In this document: positions 55,031 to 64,000 of the stretch, one piece after another
How the letters are laid out: each line of letters starts with the position of its first letter
Numbering within the stretch: the first letter of the stretch is position 1
Assembly: GCF_901709675.1 (NCBI RefSeq)
Contig: NC_051088.1
Coordinates: forward strand, 1,545,664 to 1,609,663
DNA: 64,000 nt
Direction of reading: 5' to 3'
Origin: Syngnathus acus
Taxonomy: Eukaryota > Chordata > Actinopteri > Syngnathiformes > Syngnathidae
The notes under the pieces: generated by a model
Database searches by the model: none
What the model saw: the letters and a program-made list of their open reading frames with translations, nothing else
Told to the model about the DNA's origin: nothing
Program-made: the position numbers and the translations under genes

Positions 55031-55171
55031 CTCGCTGTATCGTTTGTCTGAACTTCTGCAGCGTTCCGTCGCACGGAAGCAGAAGCAGCTGGTGCAACCT
55101 TTGGGGTTGGTTGGGTCCAAGTGGAATGTACCAACTCTGCATTGATCACAGTGAGAACCCTGGACGTTCTC
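55031..55171 (-). CDS. lama5: lama5 exon 3 of those seen (LE before L4)
   Basis: 141 bp, phase 0, acceptor ATTAG, donor GTTGAC. It encodes [20 protein letters not shown], then [20 protein letters not shown]. [13 protein letters not shown] is the conserved end of the LE module that leads into the L4 domain. Confidence 0.94.
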
Positions 55172-55182
55172 CTAATGGTGGT

Positions 55183-55206
55183 GTTGGGGGGGGGGGGGGG
55201 GGGGGT
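55183..55206. repeat. Poly-G run
   Basis: An almost uninterrupted run of G 12 bp into the intron upstream of exon 3. Such runs are often of uncertain length in assemblies. Confidence 0.9.
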
Positions 55207-55345
55207 TGATATGGGTTGGGAACGGTTGCACACAGATTGCATCATTTGTCATCAAAATCCCACATAAGTGCAACAACCTTTCTTTTAAGTTTACATAAAA
55301 CCGCTGTGCCATGTGTGATGCCACACGAAAGCTCAATTCATATTA

Positions 55346-56872
55346 CCGTATTTTTCGGACTAAAAGTCGCTCCGGAATATACGTCGCATTAGCCATAAAA
55401 TGCACAATAAAGTGAAAAAAAACATAAGTCGCTCCGGAGTATAAGTCGCATTTTGGGGGAAATTTATTCGACAAAATCCAACACCAAGAAGAGACCTGAA
55501 CGAGCAACAACAGGCTAAACGATACATATGCTAACGTGACATAAACACAAACGAAGAGCTGAGAACGGGCCTGAAGTAACATTGACAGTTATCCAAGTAA
55601 CTATAACATAACACCTTTATCCAACCAGCTGTCACTCCAAATCATTAAATCCATCGATCGTCCTTTATGTCAACAATGCCGGGTGCGCGCCGCTGACGGC
55701 GGTTGCACTTCAAATTATTTCACAGGCCCATATAACAATATATAAATTATATATCAAATAAGTATTATATAAGCAATAATATTATCAAACCATCTGTGTT
55801 ACTCCAAATCATTAAATCCATCGATCGTCCTTTATGTCAGCAATGCCGGGTGCGCGCCGCTGACGGTGGTTGCACTTCAAATTATTCCACAGGCCCATAT
55901 AACGATATATAAATTAAATATCAAATAACTATCAAATAAGCAATATTATTATCAAACCATCTGTGTCACTCCAAATCATTAAATCCATCGATCGTCCTTT
56001 ATGTCAACAATGCCGGGTGCGCGCCGCTGACGGCGGTTGCACTTCAAATTATTCCACAGGCCCATATAATGATATATAAATTATATATCAAATAACTATT
56101 ATATAATCCATCCATCCATCCATTTTCTGAACCGCTTAGTCCCCACGGGGGTCGCGGGCGTGCTGGAGCCTATCCCAGCCGTCATCGGGCAGTAGGTGGG
56201 GGACACCCTGAACCGGTTGCCAGCCAATCGCAGGGCACACAGAGACAAACAACCATTTGCACTCGCACTCACACCTAGGGACAATTTGGAGTCTTCAATC
56301 GGCCTACCAAGCATGTATTTGGGATGTGGGAGGAAACCGGAGTGCCCGGAGAAAACCCACGCGGGCTCGGGGAGAACATGCAAACTCCGCACAGGGAGGG
56401 CCGGAGGTGGAATCGAACCCGCACCCTCCTAACTGTGAGGCGGACGTGCTACCCAGTGCGCCACCGAGCCGCCTAACTATTATATAATCAATAATATTAT
56501 CAAACCATCTGTGTCACTTCAAATCATTAAATCCATCGATCGTCCTTTATGTCATTAATGCCGGGTGCGAGCCTCTGACGGCGGTTGCACTTATAATATA
56601 ATTATAAACAACAATTTTATCAAACAATCTCTGTCACTCCAAGTCATTAAATCCTGTGATCGAATCCTTTGTTCTTTATGTAAAACACCGCCCCGTATGC
56701 GCCGCAGTTGCAGTTCAGATTACAGTAATCTGCATCGCGGTTCGTTTATCGCGGTCTCACTACATCGCGGATTTTTGAATTTTGAAAATTTGTGAATAAT
56801 TTCACATATAAATCGCTCCTAAGTATAAGTCGCCCCCCCACCCAAACGCGACTTATAGTCCGAAAAATACGG
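55346..56872 (-). mobile_element. pogo-like element (family A) with SINE insertion
   Basis: The left end is CCGTATTTTTCGGACTAAAA after TA (55344-55345). The right end is GACTTATAGTCCGAAAAATA with CGG before TA (56873-56874). The interior is a 167-bp array (CATTAAATCCATCGATC at 55643, 55810, 55977, then after the SINE at 56524 and 56643). Without the SINE the element is about 1146 bp and has no transposase. Confidence 0.88.
56108..56474 (-). mobile_element. tRNA-derived SINE (family 2), 14-bp TSD
   Basis: The duplication AACTATTATATAAT is perfect (56094-56107, 56475-56488). The body is about 97% like 50612-50980. It splits one unit of the 167-bp array. Confidence 0.93.
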
Positions 56873-56945
56873 TATAATGTATTACCAGCAAATATACAAA
56901 AATACTTTGGATGGAAAGAATTTAATATTTTTATTTTATGCTCAC

Positions 56946-57090
56946 CTTGCACAGACATTGTCCAGTGAAAGAGTTGCACACTTCTTCCTCAGTTCCTGCC
57001 TCATTGCAGTCACATGGTTGGCAATTTGGATAACCATGGAAACCGGATGCACAGCGGTCACACTGGCGACCCACCACGTTGTTCTTGCAT
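56946..57090 (-). CDS. lama5: lama5 exon 2 of those seen (LE modules)
   Basis: 145 bp, acceptor TCAAG, donor GTGAG. It encodes [20 protein letters not shown], then [20 protein letters not shown] and FTGQCLCK. The first base completes the R codon begun in exon 1; the end is phase 0. Confidence 0.93.
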
Positions 57091-57277
57091 CTTGAATGTG
57101 TTTTACAGAAATAAAATATTAATAGGGCTGGTACATATCAGGAATGTCACTAAGGTTGAACATAATAGGGCTGCACAAGATATATAAAAAAAAAAATCAC
57201 TATTGTGATATGTGCACTAGCAGCCCCTGCAATATGTATATCGCATAAACATGCAGTAAGTTTCTTTTGGAAATGTA

Positions 57278-57807
57278 CCGTATTTTCCACATCATAAGGT
57301 GCTTCAGGTTAAAAGGCGCAGACTCAATTCTGGGGGCTTTTCTTTACTTAATCCACACATAGGACGCACCGTACATGCCATAATTTACAGTAAAAAAAAA
57401 CAACACGGGAGCAAGACCGTGAGTTCACTTGACTTTATTCTACTATTTAATCATGTACTATATTGTACTCCCATTGTTAATCGATAATACACAAATCCAT
57501 CAAAGACCTCATCTTCTGTATCCAAATTAAACAGTAAACAGTTGGGCAAGTTCACCATTAAACATAGGTTCTGCAATGATTCCGGCTTTCCAGAAAGCTT
57601 GAGTTGTTCCTCGTAAGCATGTCTCTTTGTTGATGCCATTTTAGATGGTCCTAATGGTGTTTGCTTTGCACAAACAATGGTATTTATTTATCAATGACGG
57701 CAGAGGTTTGTTCTCTACGTGTTACGTACAATCCTCTGATTGGTTTTCTGCCCCGATCTACGTAAAACGTAATGTCCTCTGATTGGTTCATCAGGTCTAC
57801 ATATTAG
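57278..57807 (-). mobile_element. pogo-like element (family C), partial, with deleted transposase
   Basis: The left end CCGTATTTTCCACATCATAA follows TA. A minus-strand frame (57639-57451) begins MASTKRHAYEEQLKL and ends LFNLDTEDEVFDGF, the two termini of a pogo-like transposase with everything between deleted. The copy stops at about 57807. Confidence 0.75.
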
Positions 57808-57956
57808 GCTTTTATCTAAAAACTACCAGTCAGACACAAACTTAATTGATCATTGCCATCCAATCATTGAACATTATCAAGGGTAATTATTATTAATATG
57901 CCGCATGAAGAAATTAAACTCTGATATTACATAATAAACATATCTTTCTTTATGTA

Positions 57957-58185
57957 CCGCATTTTCCGCGTATTTAGGCACATTAAAAGCCTTTAATTTT
58001 CTCAAAAAACAAAGGTGCGCCTTTTGTGTGGACCGAATTTCCAAATCTGTGAAGTTGTTTTGTGTGGCTTCCGCCACACAGAAGTAATATACAGGCGTAA
58101 TATGTAGACCCGATAAACCAATCAGAGGACATTACGTTTTACGTAGATCGGGCGATAAACCAATCAGAGGACTGTACGTAATACG
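57957..58185 (+). mobile_element. pogo-like element (family C), second partial copy, inverted
   Basis: The end CCGCATTTTCCGCG follows TA. The sequence then matches the family C right end in reverse (compare 20315-20420 and 21715-21775), including the CCAATCAGAGGAC repeats. It faces the copy at 57278-57807 across about 150 bp of AT-rich DNA. Confidence 0.7.
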
Positions 58186-58357
58186 ACCCTCCGACCCTCT
58201 TCTATTAACAGCAAACTAGACAAAGACTATGCATGTTTTTACTACATTATACATTGCAACTTAAAACAACAATCCGAACATGTTTCCATTGGAGGTAGTA
58301 TGGCAGGGTTAAGAACAAGAATGTTAATTTGAAAAAAAAAAGAATTTATTAGGCAAA

Positions 58358-58389
58358 TTAATTAATTAATTAATTAATTATTAATTATT
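58358..58389. repeat. TTAA microsatellite
   Basis: ATTA/TTAA repeats directly left of the Tc1 fragment. Confidence 0.9.
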
Positions 58390-58887
58390 TGTTTGCTAGA
58401 GAGCATTTGGATGATCCCGAAGAGGATTGGGAGAATGTCATTTGGAATGTCAAACTTCAGACGGGCCTGGACATGTACTGGCTTAAGCAGGGGGACACGT
58501 CAGGCACTGCAGGATTTGAGTCCCTGGCGACGTAGTGTGTTACTGATGGTAGTCTTTGTTACTTTGGTCCCAGCTCTCTGCAGGTCATTCACTAGGTCCG
58601 TGATTTTCTGGGATTTTTGTTCACCGTTCTGTGATCATTTTGACTCCACGGGGTGAGATCTTGCATGGAGCCCCAAATCGAGGCCATTATTGCCCAAATA
58701 CTTATTTTCCACCATAATTTGCAAAGAAATTCTTTAAAAATCAGACAGTGTGATTTTCTGGATTTTTTTTAAATTTTGTCTCTCATAGTTGAAGTGTACC
58801 TGTGATGAAAATTACAGGCATCTCTCATCTTTCAAGGGGGAGAACTTTCACAAATGGTGGCTGACTAAATACTTTTTAGCCCCACTG
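58390..58887 (-). mobile_element. Tc1-like element, truncated, with internal inversion
   Basis: The right end CTTTTTAGCCCCACTG finishes before TA (58888-58889). The minus strand encodes a Tc1 paired-type HTH region (GTKVTKTTISNTLRRQGLKS, then VPLLKPVHVQARLKF). The leftmost 45 bp instead encode EHLDDPEEDWENVIW on the plus strand, the segment that should follow in the same direction. The rest of the transposase and the other end are missing. Confidence 0.8.
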
Positions 58888-59045
58888 TATGTTCTTGATA
58901 TCGATCAATACCAAAAGCTCAGGTATCGCACAGCTCTTGTAGTCGACTCACTACCATCACTGAAGCTACAAATGGGTGCTACAAGTTTTTTGTTTTGTTT
59001 GACATTTTAAATAAAATATCGCACAGCACAGAGTTTTCCTCTTAC

Positions 59046-59247
59046 CTGCACTGTCCACTGAGCTTGTCGCAGCTGGCGTCAGGTGCCACAATTCCGGACC
59101 GGGAGCAATTGCACACTTCACAGCCAACCACTGGGTGGCAGCCAAATGTCTGCGGCTCGCACTGGGTGCACTCAGGCAGCAGGGTCCGCGGTGGGCAGAT
59201 GCATTCGCCTGACACTGGCTCACACAGCCTGGTGCCACAGTTACACT
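59046..59247 (-). CDS. lama5: lama5 exon 1 of those seen (LE modules)
   Basis: 202 bp, acceptor ATTTAG, donor GTAAGA. It encodes [20 protein letters not shown], then [20 protein letters not shown] and [20 protein letters not shown]. [27 protein letters not shown] is a strong LAMA5 block. It starts two bases into a Glu codon, so at least one more exon lies upstream, outside 59247-64000. Confidence 0.93.
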
Positions 59248-59311
59248 CTAAATAAAAGTAAGTGGCGAGTAGTTTCTTGTCAAAAATGTTCACACAAATG
59301 AGGAATACATA

Positions 59312-59480
59312 CCGTAATTTTCGGACTATAAGTCGCACCGGAGTATAAGTCGCACCAGCCATAAAATGCCCAAAAAAGTGAAAAAAATCATATATATGTA
59401 TATAAGTCGCTCCTGAGTATAAGTCGCCCCCCCCACCCAAACTATGAAAAAAACCGCGACTTATAGTCCGAAAATTACGG
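59312..59480. mobile_element. 169-bp MITE of pogo family A
   Basis: CCGTAATTTTCGGACTATAA is at both ends in inverted orientation, with TA on each side (59310-59311, 59481-59482). It contains only the terminal blocks of family A. Confidence 0.92.
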
Positions 59481-59544
59481 TAATATATCTATGAATCATG
59501 TAATAATAAAAATGTGCAATAACTGATTCAAACCAGTTTGATGA

Positions 59545-60640
59545 CTGTAATACACCTAAATCTTGATTTTACGAGGACTTCGAGATTTTGGACTCATGTT
59601 AACTCATGTTTTTTTTTTTAGAAATTGTTGCGTTTTGTTCGAGATGTCCGTCGTTGAGCAAGGAAAACAAAGATGTGGAGTAATAGTTGGTTCTTTATTT
59701 GCAAGATCTTGGGTTGCTTCACGGCAGTCAGTACACAGTGCACTCAGCAGATGAAAACAACGTCTGACTCTAGATCAGAAGGTTTTATACTCTCCGCAAG
59801 CAGGAATGCGGAAGGGAAGAAAAGGGAAGGGAAAAGAAGGAAAAACATATCCTCATAAGAATGTCTTATCTACTGAATGTTTTGTATCAATGTGTCATGA
59901 AGTTAATGAGCTCTGCCTTATGTGTAATGGAAAGGTTACCAAGATGTGTGCTGTGTCAGTGTTCTGATTGAATAACTATGTGTGCATAAATTAACAAGAG
60001 TATTTAGACATTGCTGTTGCTCCCTTGTCAAAAGGCATGTTTTTAGGGGGCCGAAGGAGTCTTTTGTTACGTTAATTTAGCTCAGGCATATTGTTGGGCA
60101 GCCTAAGGGGTCCTTTTGCTGTCCGTAACGGTGAATCCTCACACATATCTTAGTCTGTTGACATTTTATTAAAAGAAACAATACGCAAAGGACAATATCA
60201 GGTGGATTGAGTATGTCTTTTGATGCTATGTGAATTGGATGGAAGAGAGATTAAAGCAGCCACTTATTCTATTACTGTCTAGCAACGCTCTTTGACTTGT
60301 GAGTGACTGTGTGGATGAGGTGCTTCCGCGAACTTCCGAACTCTTTCCGAATCAAAAACAATCCTAGCTAATCGTAACACTGTATTGAAGCAGTCTTAAA
60401 GATCAAACAGTTTGACTTCTTATTATCAAACACCTTTAAAGTGGTCACAGAAGTTCATCAATTCACTAGTGCTAATGTTAATGAGCTATTCATTTAGCTT
60501 CGTATGTCTTATCATTCATTTACAATACTACTTGAAAATGTATTTACGACAAAAAAAAATCAGGGTCCATGACCAAACCGTGTTCGACCGAAAGCCGCAC
60601 GGAATTGAAGCGTGTAAAATCGAGGTTCAGGTTGTCGTGC
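59545..60640. mobile_element. Possible DNA element with AAATCGAGG-type ends, LTR inside
   Basis: AATCTTGATTTTACGAGG near 59558 and GTAAAATCGAGGTTCAGG near 60614 are imperfect inverted repeats, possibly the ends of a Tigger-like element. The interior includes the minus-strand LTR at 59674-60143 and about 400 bp of AT-rich sequence with nothing recognised. Confidence 0.35.
59674..60143 (-). mobile_element. Candidate solo LTR, minus orientation
   Basis: Read on the minus strand it starts TGTGAGGATTCACCG, has TATAAAACC (complement at 59780-59790), AATAAAGAACC (59688-59699) and ends TTACTCCACA. The spacing of TATA and polyadenylation signals is that of an LTR. No matching target duplication was found. 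Confidence 0.55.
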
Positions 60641-60649
60641 TGTGCCACC

Positions 60650-61066
60650 TGTCATCTCCCGGTAACGCCCTGTCACTTTGTCTCCATTGACACCGTTCAC
60701 AGCCACGCCCCTCTATCGAGTCCATCGCCCACACCTGTTCTTTGCTGTTCATCGGTCCACTATTTAAACGCCACACTCCAGCCACTCCTTTGTCAGTTCG
60801 ACCCCCTGAGTTACCCATCCTTCTTTGTCTGATTCCCAGTTGCCAACCCAGTTCCGTGTTCTGACCGACCAAGCCCGATCGCCACCCGTCCTGACCATTT
60901 GTCCGTCCACCGACCAAGATCGAACGCCGCCTGCCCTGATCCATGCCCGAATACCGATCACGATACAGCAAAGACCCGGAGCTTCCAAAGCCCAATCCTA
61001 ATTCCTCTATTCAATAAAACAGTGTGTCGCACTTGGTCACTCCGCTCATCTGTCATTCCTGATACA
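60650..61066 (+). mobile_element. Candidate Gypsy-type LTR, plus orientation
   Basis: It starts TGTCATCTCCCGG and ends GTCATTCCTGATACA. A TATTTAAACG box is at 60762 and CAATAAAAC at 61012. C-rich transcribed region. No target duplication or adjacent primer-binding site was identified. Confidence 0.5.
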
Positions 61067-61509
61067 GGTGTACTTTTCGTCATCTTGTCTTCTATTCGGC
61101 CTGTTTACTGAGGACTTTCGACTCACCCAACATTGATGAAAGATAATTCGCTATCATGTTCTACGGAGCATCGAAATGTCTGGCCAACGATGCAACACAG
61201 TCATTATTTGTCTTTGCAGTTTAGGTTGCAAAAAGGTAAGCTGTTTGTAGATCTGAGTGGCGGTGTGAGTTGCTATGGAATGATGTCAAATGACACTGAA
61301 TGACATGACAATTTTATACAATGACTGGGAATGAGCTGAAAATGTTGAAGTTGAAATTATACAAATCATCAAGAAAATGTGGAAACTGGAGGTGAATATG
61401 TAAAGATTTTGAATTTTTGGCTCTTGAAAATTTTGTGAATTTAGTGAATGGTAAAAAGACTGAAATGGCTAGAATGACCAAATGAAGCTGGAAGTGGAGA
61501 GTAAAAAAG
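61067..61509. other. Unclassified AT-rich sequence
   Basis: GA-rich on the plus strand. It contains early, very degenerate copies of the GAATGAGCTGAAAATG-type words that become tandem at 61880-62600. Confidence 0.4.
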
Positions 61510-61812
61510 TAATTGAGTCAAAGTAATCGAGTAGTATAGTAATTGAGTAATACAGCAATCGAGTAACACACTAATAAAGTAATACAGTAATCAAGCATTA
61601 CAGTAACTGAGTATTCCAGTAATTGAATATTCTGTAAATCGAGTAATACACCCATCGAGTAATACAGTGCACGAGTAATACTGTAAACTTAGAAATACAG
61701 TAATAAAGTAATACAGTAATCGAGTAGTACAGTAATCGAACAGTACAGTAATCGAATAGTACACTAATTGAATAGTACAGTAATCGAGGAATACAGTAAT
61801 TGAGTAATAATA
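61510..61812. repeat. 16-bp minisatellite
   Basis: Units close to CAGTAATCGAGTAATA repeat about 18-19 times with frequent point changes. Confidence 0.92.
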
Positions 61813-61875
61813 TTGTAGTACTTGTAGTAGTAGTAGTAGTAGTAGTAGTAGTATTTGTAGTAGTAGTAGTAGTAT
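61813..61875. repeat. TAG trinucleotide repeat
   Basis: Interrupted array of TAG units directly after the 16-bp minisatellite. Confidence 0.95.
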
Positions 61876-61879
61876 TTTG

Positions 61880-62600
61880 AACGTTTAGACTTAATTTACA
61901 TAAGAAAAATGAGAAAATGACGCAATTTTTTTGTGGGTGTTATGCGGAAAATGTTAAATTTTTGGTAAGTGGGAATTTTTTAAATCAGTAGACATAAGAT
62001 GAACAGTTTAAAGTTGAAATCGATCAAAAAATGAAGAAATACAGAAAAAGGAAAATTGTTGTGTTGTGGGTCTCTTAATGTTGAATTTGTAATGTTGAAT
62101 ATTTGGTAAGTGACAAGTTTGGGAATTGGTAGGCAAAAGCTGAACAGAATCAAGTTGGAATGGTTTGAATCAGTGAAAGATAATGTAAAAGTTAAAGGAG
62201 CATAACAAAATAAAGTCCTAATTTTCTAATTTGTGTGTGTCTTGTAATGGGGAAAATGTCAACTTTTTGGTGGGTGGGAAGTTTAGGAATAGGTAGGCAT
62301 AAGATGAATAGTTTAAAGTTGGGATGGTTTGAATCGGTTCAAGAAATGTACAAATTAGAGTTGAAAAACAAAATAAAATAATTTTTGAATTCTTTGTGAG
62401 TCTTGTATAGGAGAAAATGTTGAATTTCTGGTAAGTGGAAATTTTTTAATCAGCAGGCATAAGATGAACAGTTTGACGATGGATCGGGTTGAATCGGTCA
62501 AATGTAAAAAACAAAATCAATCGTAGATTTTGAAATTTTGTGTAGAATTTTTGGTATGTGGCAATTTTGGGCATGTTGACAATCATTCCCAACGTAAATT
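61880..62600. repeat. Degenerate 140-165-bp tandem repeat
   Basis: The word GGTAAGTGGGAA plus CATAAGATGAACAGTTTAAA recurs near 61963, 62105, 62270 and 62430 with substitutions. No coding frame is conserved across units. Confidence 0.7.
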
Positions 62601-62869
62601 GAATGAGCTGAATGTTGAGAATTTCTCATGGGAATTATGTAAAAGTGAAACGTTGAATGTTTCATTGGAAATGGTGAATTTTTGTTTGAAAACGTGTGAT
62701 TTTTGGGGAAATGGTACATTTCTGGGATGAAAAAATATAAGCGCCCCTCACATGAATTTTTGGAATACATTGAAGTTGGTGAGAATTGGTCGAAAAATGT
62801 TGAGGCTATTGAATGCCAAAAAAGTGTGAGGAATAAAAAAGAAGAACAAGAATGTGAATGGTGTAGATC

Positions 62870-63048
62870 AGGGGTCACCAACCTTTCTTAAACCGAGAGC
62901 TACTTCCTGGGTACTGATTAAGGCAAAGGGCTACCAGTTTGACACACACTTCTGAAATAGCCAATTTGCTCAATTTAGCTTTCACTATGTGTTATTATTG
63001 TCATTTCCAGTTCACATGTAAGTGTGATTTTAACAAGAATAGCAGAAA
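62870..63048. mobile_element. hAT left-end fragment
   Basis: CAGGGGTCACCAACC is followed by a TTAAACCGAGAGCTACTTCC block characteristic of a fish hAT end. It is cut off by the Tigger-like element at 63051. Confidence 0.65.
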
Positions 63049-63050
63049 TA

Positions 63051-64000
63051 CAGTCAAACCTTGGTTTTTGACCACAATCCGTTCCAGAAGGCGGTTCGAG
63101 AAGCGAATTGGTCGAATTCCCAATCAGTTTTTCCCATTACAAATAATGGAAATTTTTTTGATCCGTTTCAAGACAAAAAAAACCTCGCCTTTTTTTAAGC
63201 ATTTTTTCATTTGCGCATATTTGTCCGATCGCGCAACTGCAGCGCATCGCCGAACACGCAACCGTAGCGCATCGCCCACCGCGCAACTGCACCGCGCTGG
63301 TCGCATTATTGTGACAGAGCCGTCACTGAGATTTAGAAAATACTTTTAAAGTCCTGATGTACTTTTCAAAATTTAAGTGGACCTAAGTGCGCAGGGAGCT
63401 TAATTTTGTCCGATCGCGCAACTGCAGCGCACCGCCGAACGCGCAACAGTAGCGCGTCGCCAACCGCGCAACTGCCCCGCGCTGGTCGCATTATTGTGAC
63501 AGAGCGGTCGCTAAAATTTAGAAAATATTTTTAAAGTCCTAATTGTTAAGTATTATTGTTTATGTCCGCCCTTGGACTCACTGTGTGTATTAAGGTACCA
63601 ATTCTGTTTACCCTTTTTGTTGATATATACGGTAATGACGTCACTACATTGAAGCTACCGGGGAAGAAAGTCCTGCCACAACGGACATGCGGATTGTTGT
63701 ATGGGATTGACTGACGGAGAAGTTGTTGCGTTTAGCGCCAGTATGTTTGTTAAATAAATACGCTGTGTTTTCATCTGAAAAGGGAACCACGCATCGTCCT
63801 ACTTTTCTCCACCACGCAGACAGCGGAAAAGTCACTGCTGCACACCATTTATTTGGTTAAGAAAAAGGAACCCCCCCTTTTTCACTTTACACTAATGTAC
63901 TTTAAAAAATTTAAGTGGACTTCAGTTCGCAGGGAGCTTAATTTCGTCCGATCGCGCAACCGCAGCGCACCGCCGAACGCGCAACAGCACCGCGCTGGTC
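63051..64000. mobile_element. Tigger/pogo-like element with 185-bp array, runs off window
   Basis: The left end CAGTCAAACCTTGGTTTTTG follows TA. The related element at 45760-46421 is inverted relative to this one. The unit start CGATCGCGCAACTGCAGCGC lies at 63226 and 63411, and at 63949 (the last with one change). Removing the LTR and one target copy (353 bp) makes both steps exactly 185 bp. No transposase is seen before the window ends. Confidence 0.8.
63544..63891 (+). mobile_element. Solo LTR, 348 bp, 5-bp TSD
   Basis: It starts TGTTAAGTATTATTG and ends TTCACTTTACA. The duplication CTAAT is perfect (63539-63543, 63892-63896). A GATATATACGG TATA-like site and a TTAAATAAATACG signal lie in the right order. 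The 185-bp array period is restored when it is removed, confirming the borders. Confidence 0.92.

Larger units (their letters stand above)
21904..59247 (-). other. lama5: laminin alpha-5 chain gene (partial; 16 exons placed)
   Basis: Sixteen exons in one phase-consistent series encode LE repeats, an L4 domain, further LE repeats and the beginning of the coiled coil, in the order known for laminin alpha-5. Residue blocks such as [33 protein letters not shown] and PSNNFALGCV match what I know of vertebrate LAMA5 better than LAMA3, the closest paralogue. The gene extends beyond both window edges: the LN domain and earlier LE repeats lie to the right, and the rest of the coiled coil and the LG domains to the left. 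The product is a secreted heterotrimer subunit of basement membranes. Introns of 12.6 and 14.1 kb and one of at least 21.9 kb are packed with transposons. Confidence 0.88.

Noticed and set aside
60627-60995. Minus-strand frame of 122 codons
   Set aside because: It lies antisense to a candidate LTR with low-complexity arginine/glycine content and has no family features.

Overview
The window is vertebrate nuclear DNA, almost certainly from a teleost fish. It has split genes with GT-AG introns, no operons, and a dense mix of repeat families typical of fish: RTE/Rex3-like and L2/CR1-like LINEs, tRNA-derived SINEs, hAT, pogo/Tigger and Tc1 DNA transposons, Gypsy, Penelope and solo LTRs. The species cannot be named from the sequence alone.

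The only clear host gene is a laminin alpha chain, best matched to lama5, on the minus strand. Sixteen consecutive exons can be placed between 59247 (5') and 21904 (3'). They keep one continuous reading frame of about 800 codons and all have GT-AG borders. In order they encode laminin EGF-like (LE) modules, one laminin IV (L4) domain split over three exons, a second LE run, and the start of the coiled-coil region. Both gene ends lie outside the window. The protein would be a secreted basement-membrane subunit that pairs with beta and gamma laminin chains.

The exons form four clusters (59.2-53.5 kb, 40.9-39.1 kb, 24.9-23.5 kb, 22.5-21.9 kb). They are separated by repeat-filled introns of about 12.6 kb (53521-40907) and 14.1 kb (39063-24926). 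Everything left of 21904 is a further intron of at least 21.9 kb with no recognisable exon.

Layout: 1-7.3 kb is a broken Gypsy element carrying pogo-like and hAT-like insertions. 7.3-16.8 kb is one pogo-like element that contains a hAT element, which contains a further hAT and a long-inverted-repeat element, which contains an L2/CR1-like LINE, which contains another hAT. 17.0-21.8 kb is a second pogo-like family hit by a long solo LTR (itself hit by a hAT) and a LINE. 25.8-36.8 kb holds two Rex3-like LINEs inserted in copies of one THAP-like repeat, one of them also carrying two opposed SINEs. 37-38.4 kb is a hAT. 41.9-51.2 kb is a candidate retroviral-type LTR and leader followed by a purine-rich non-coding tract with later insertions. 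52 kb is a Penelope fragment. 55-64 kb holds pogo, Tc1, LTR, Tigger and satellite sequence. Many borders are supported by target-site duplications (8 bp for hAT, TA for pogo/Tigger, 4-5 bp for LTRs). No tRNA, rRNA or CRISPR locus was found.
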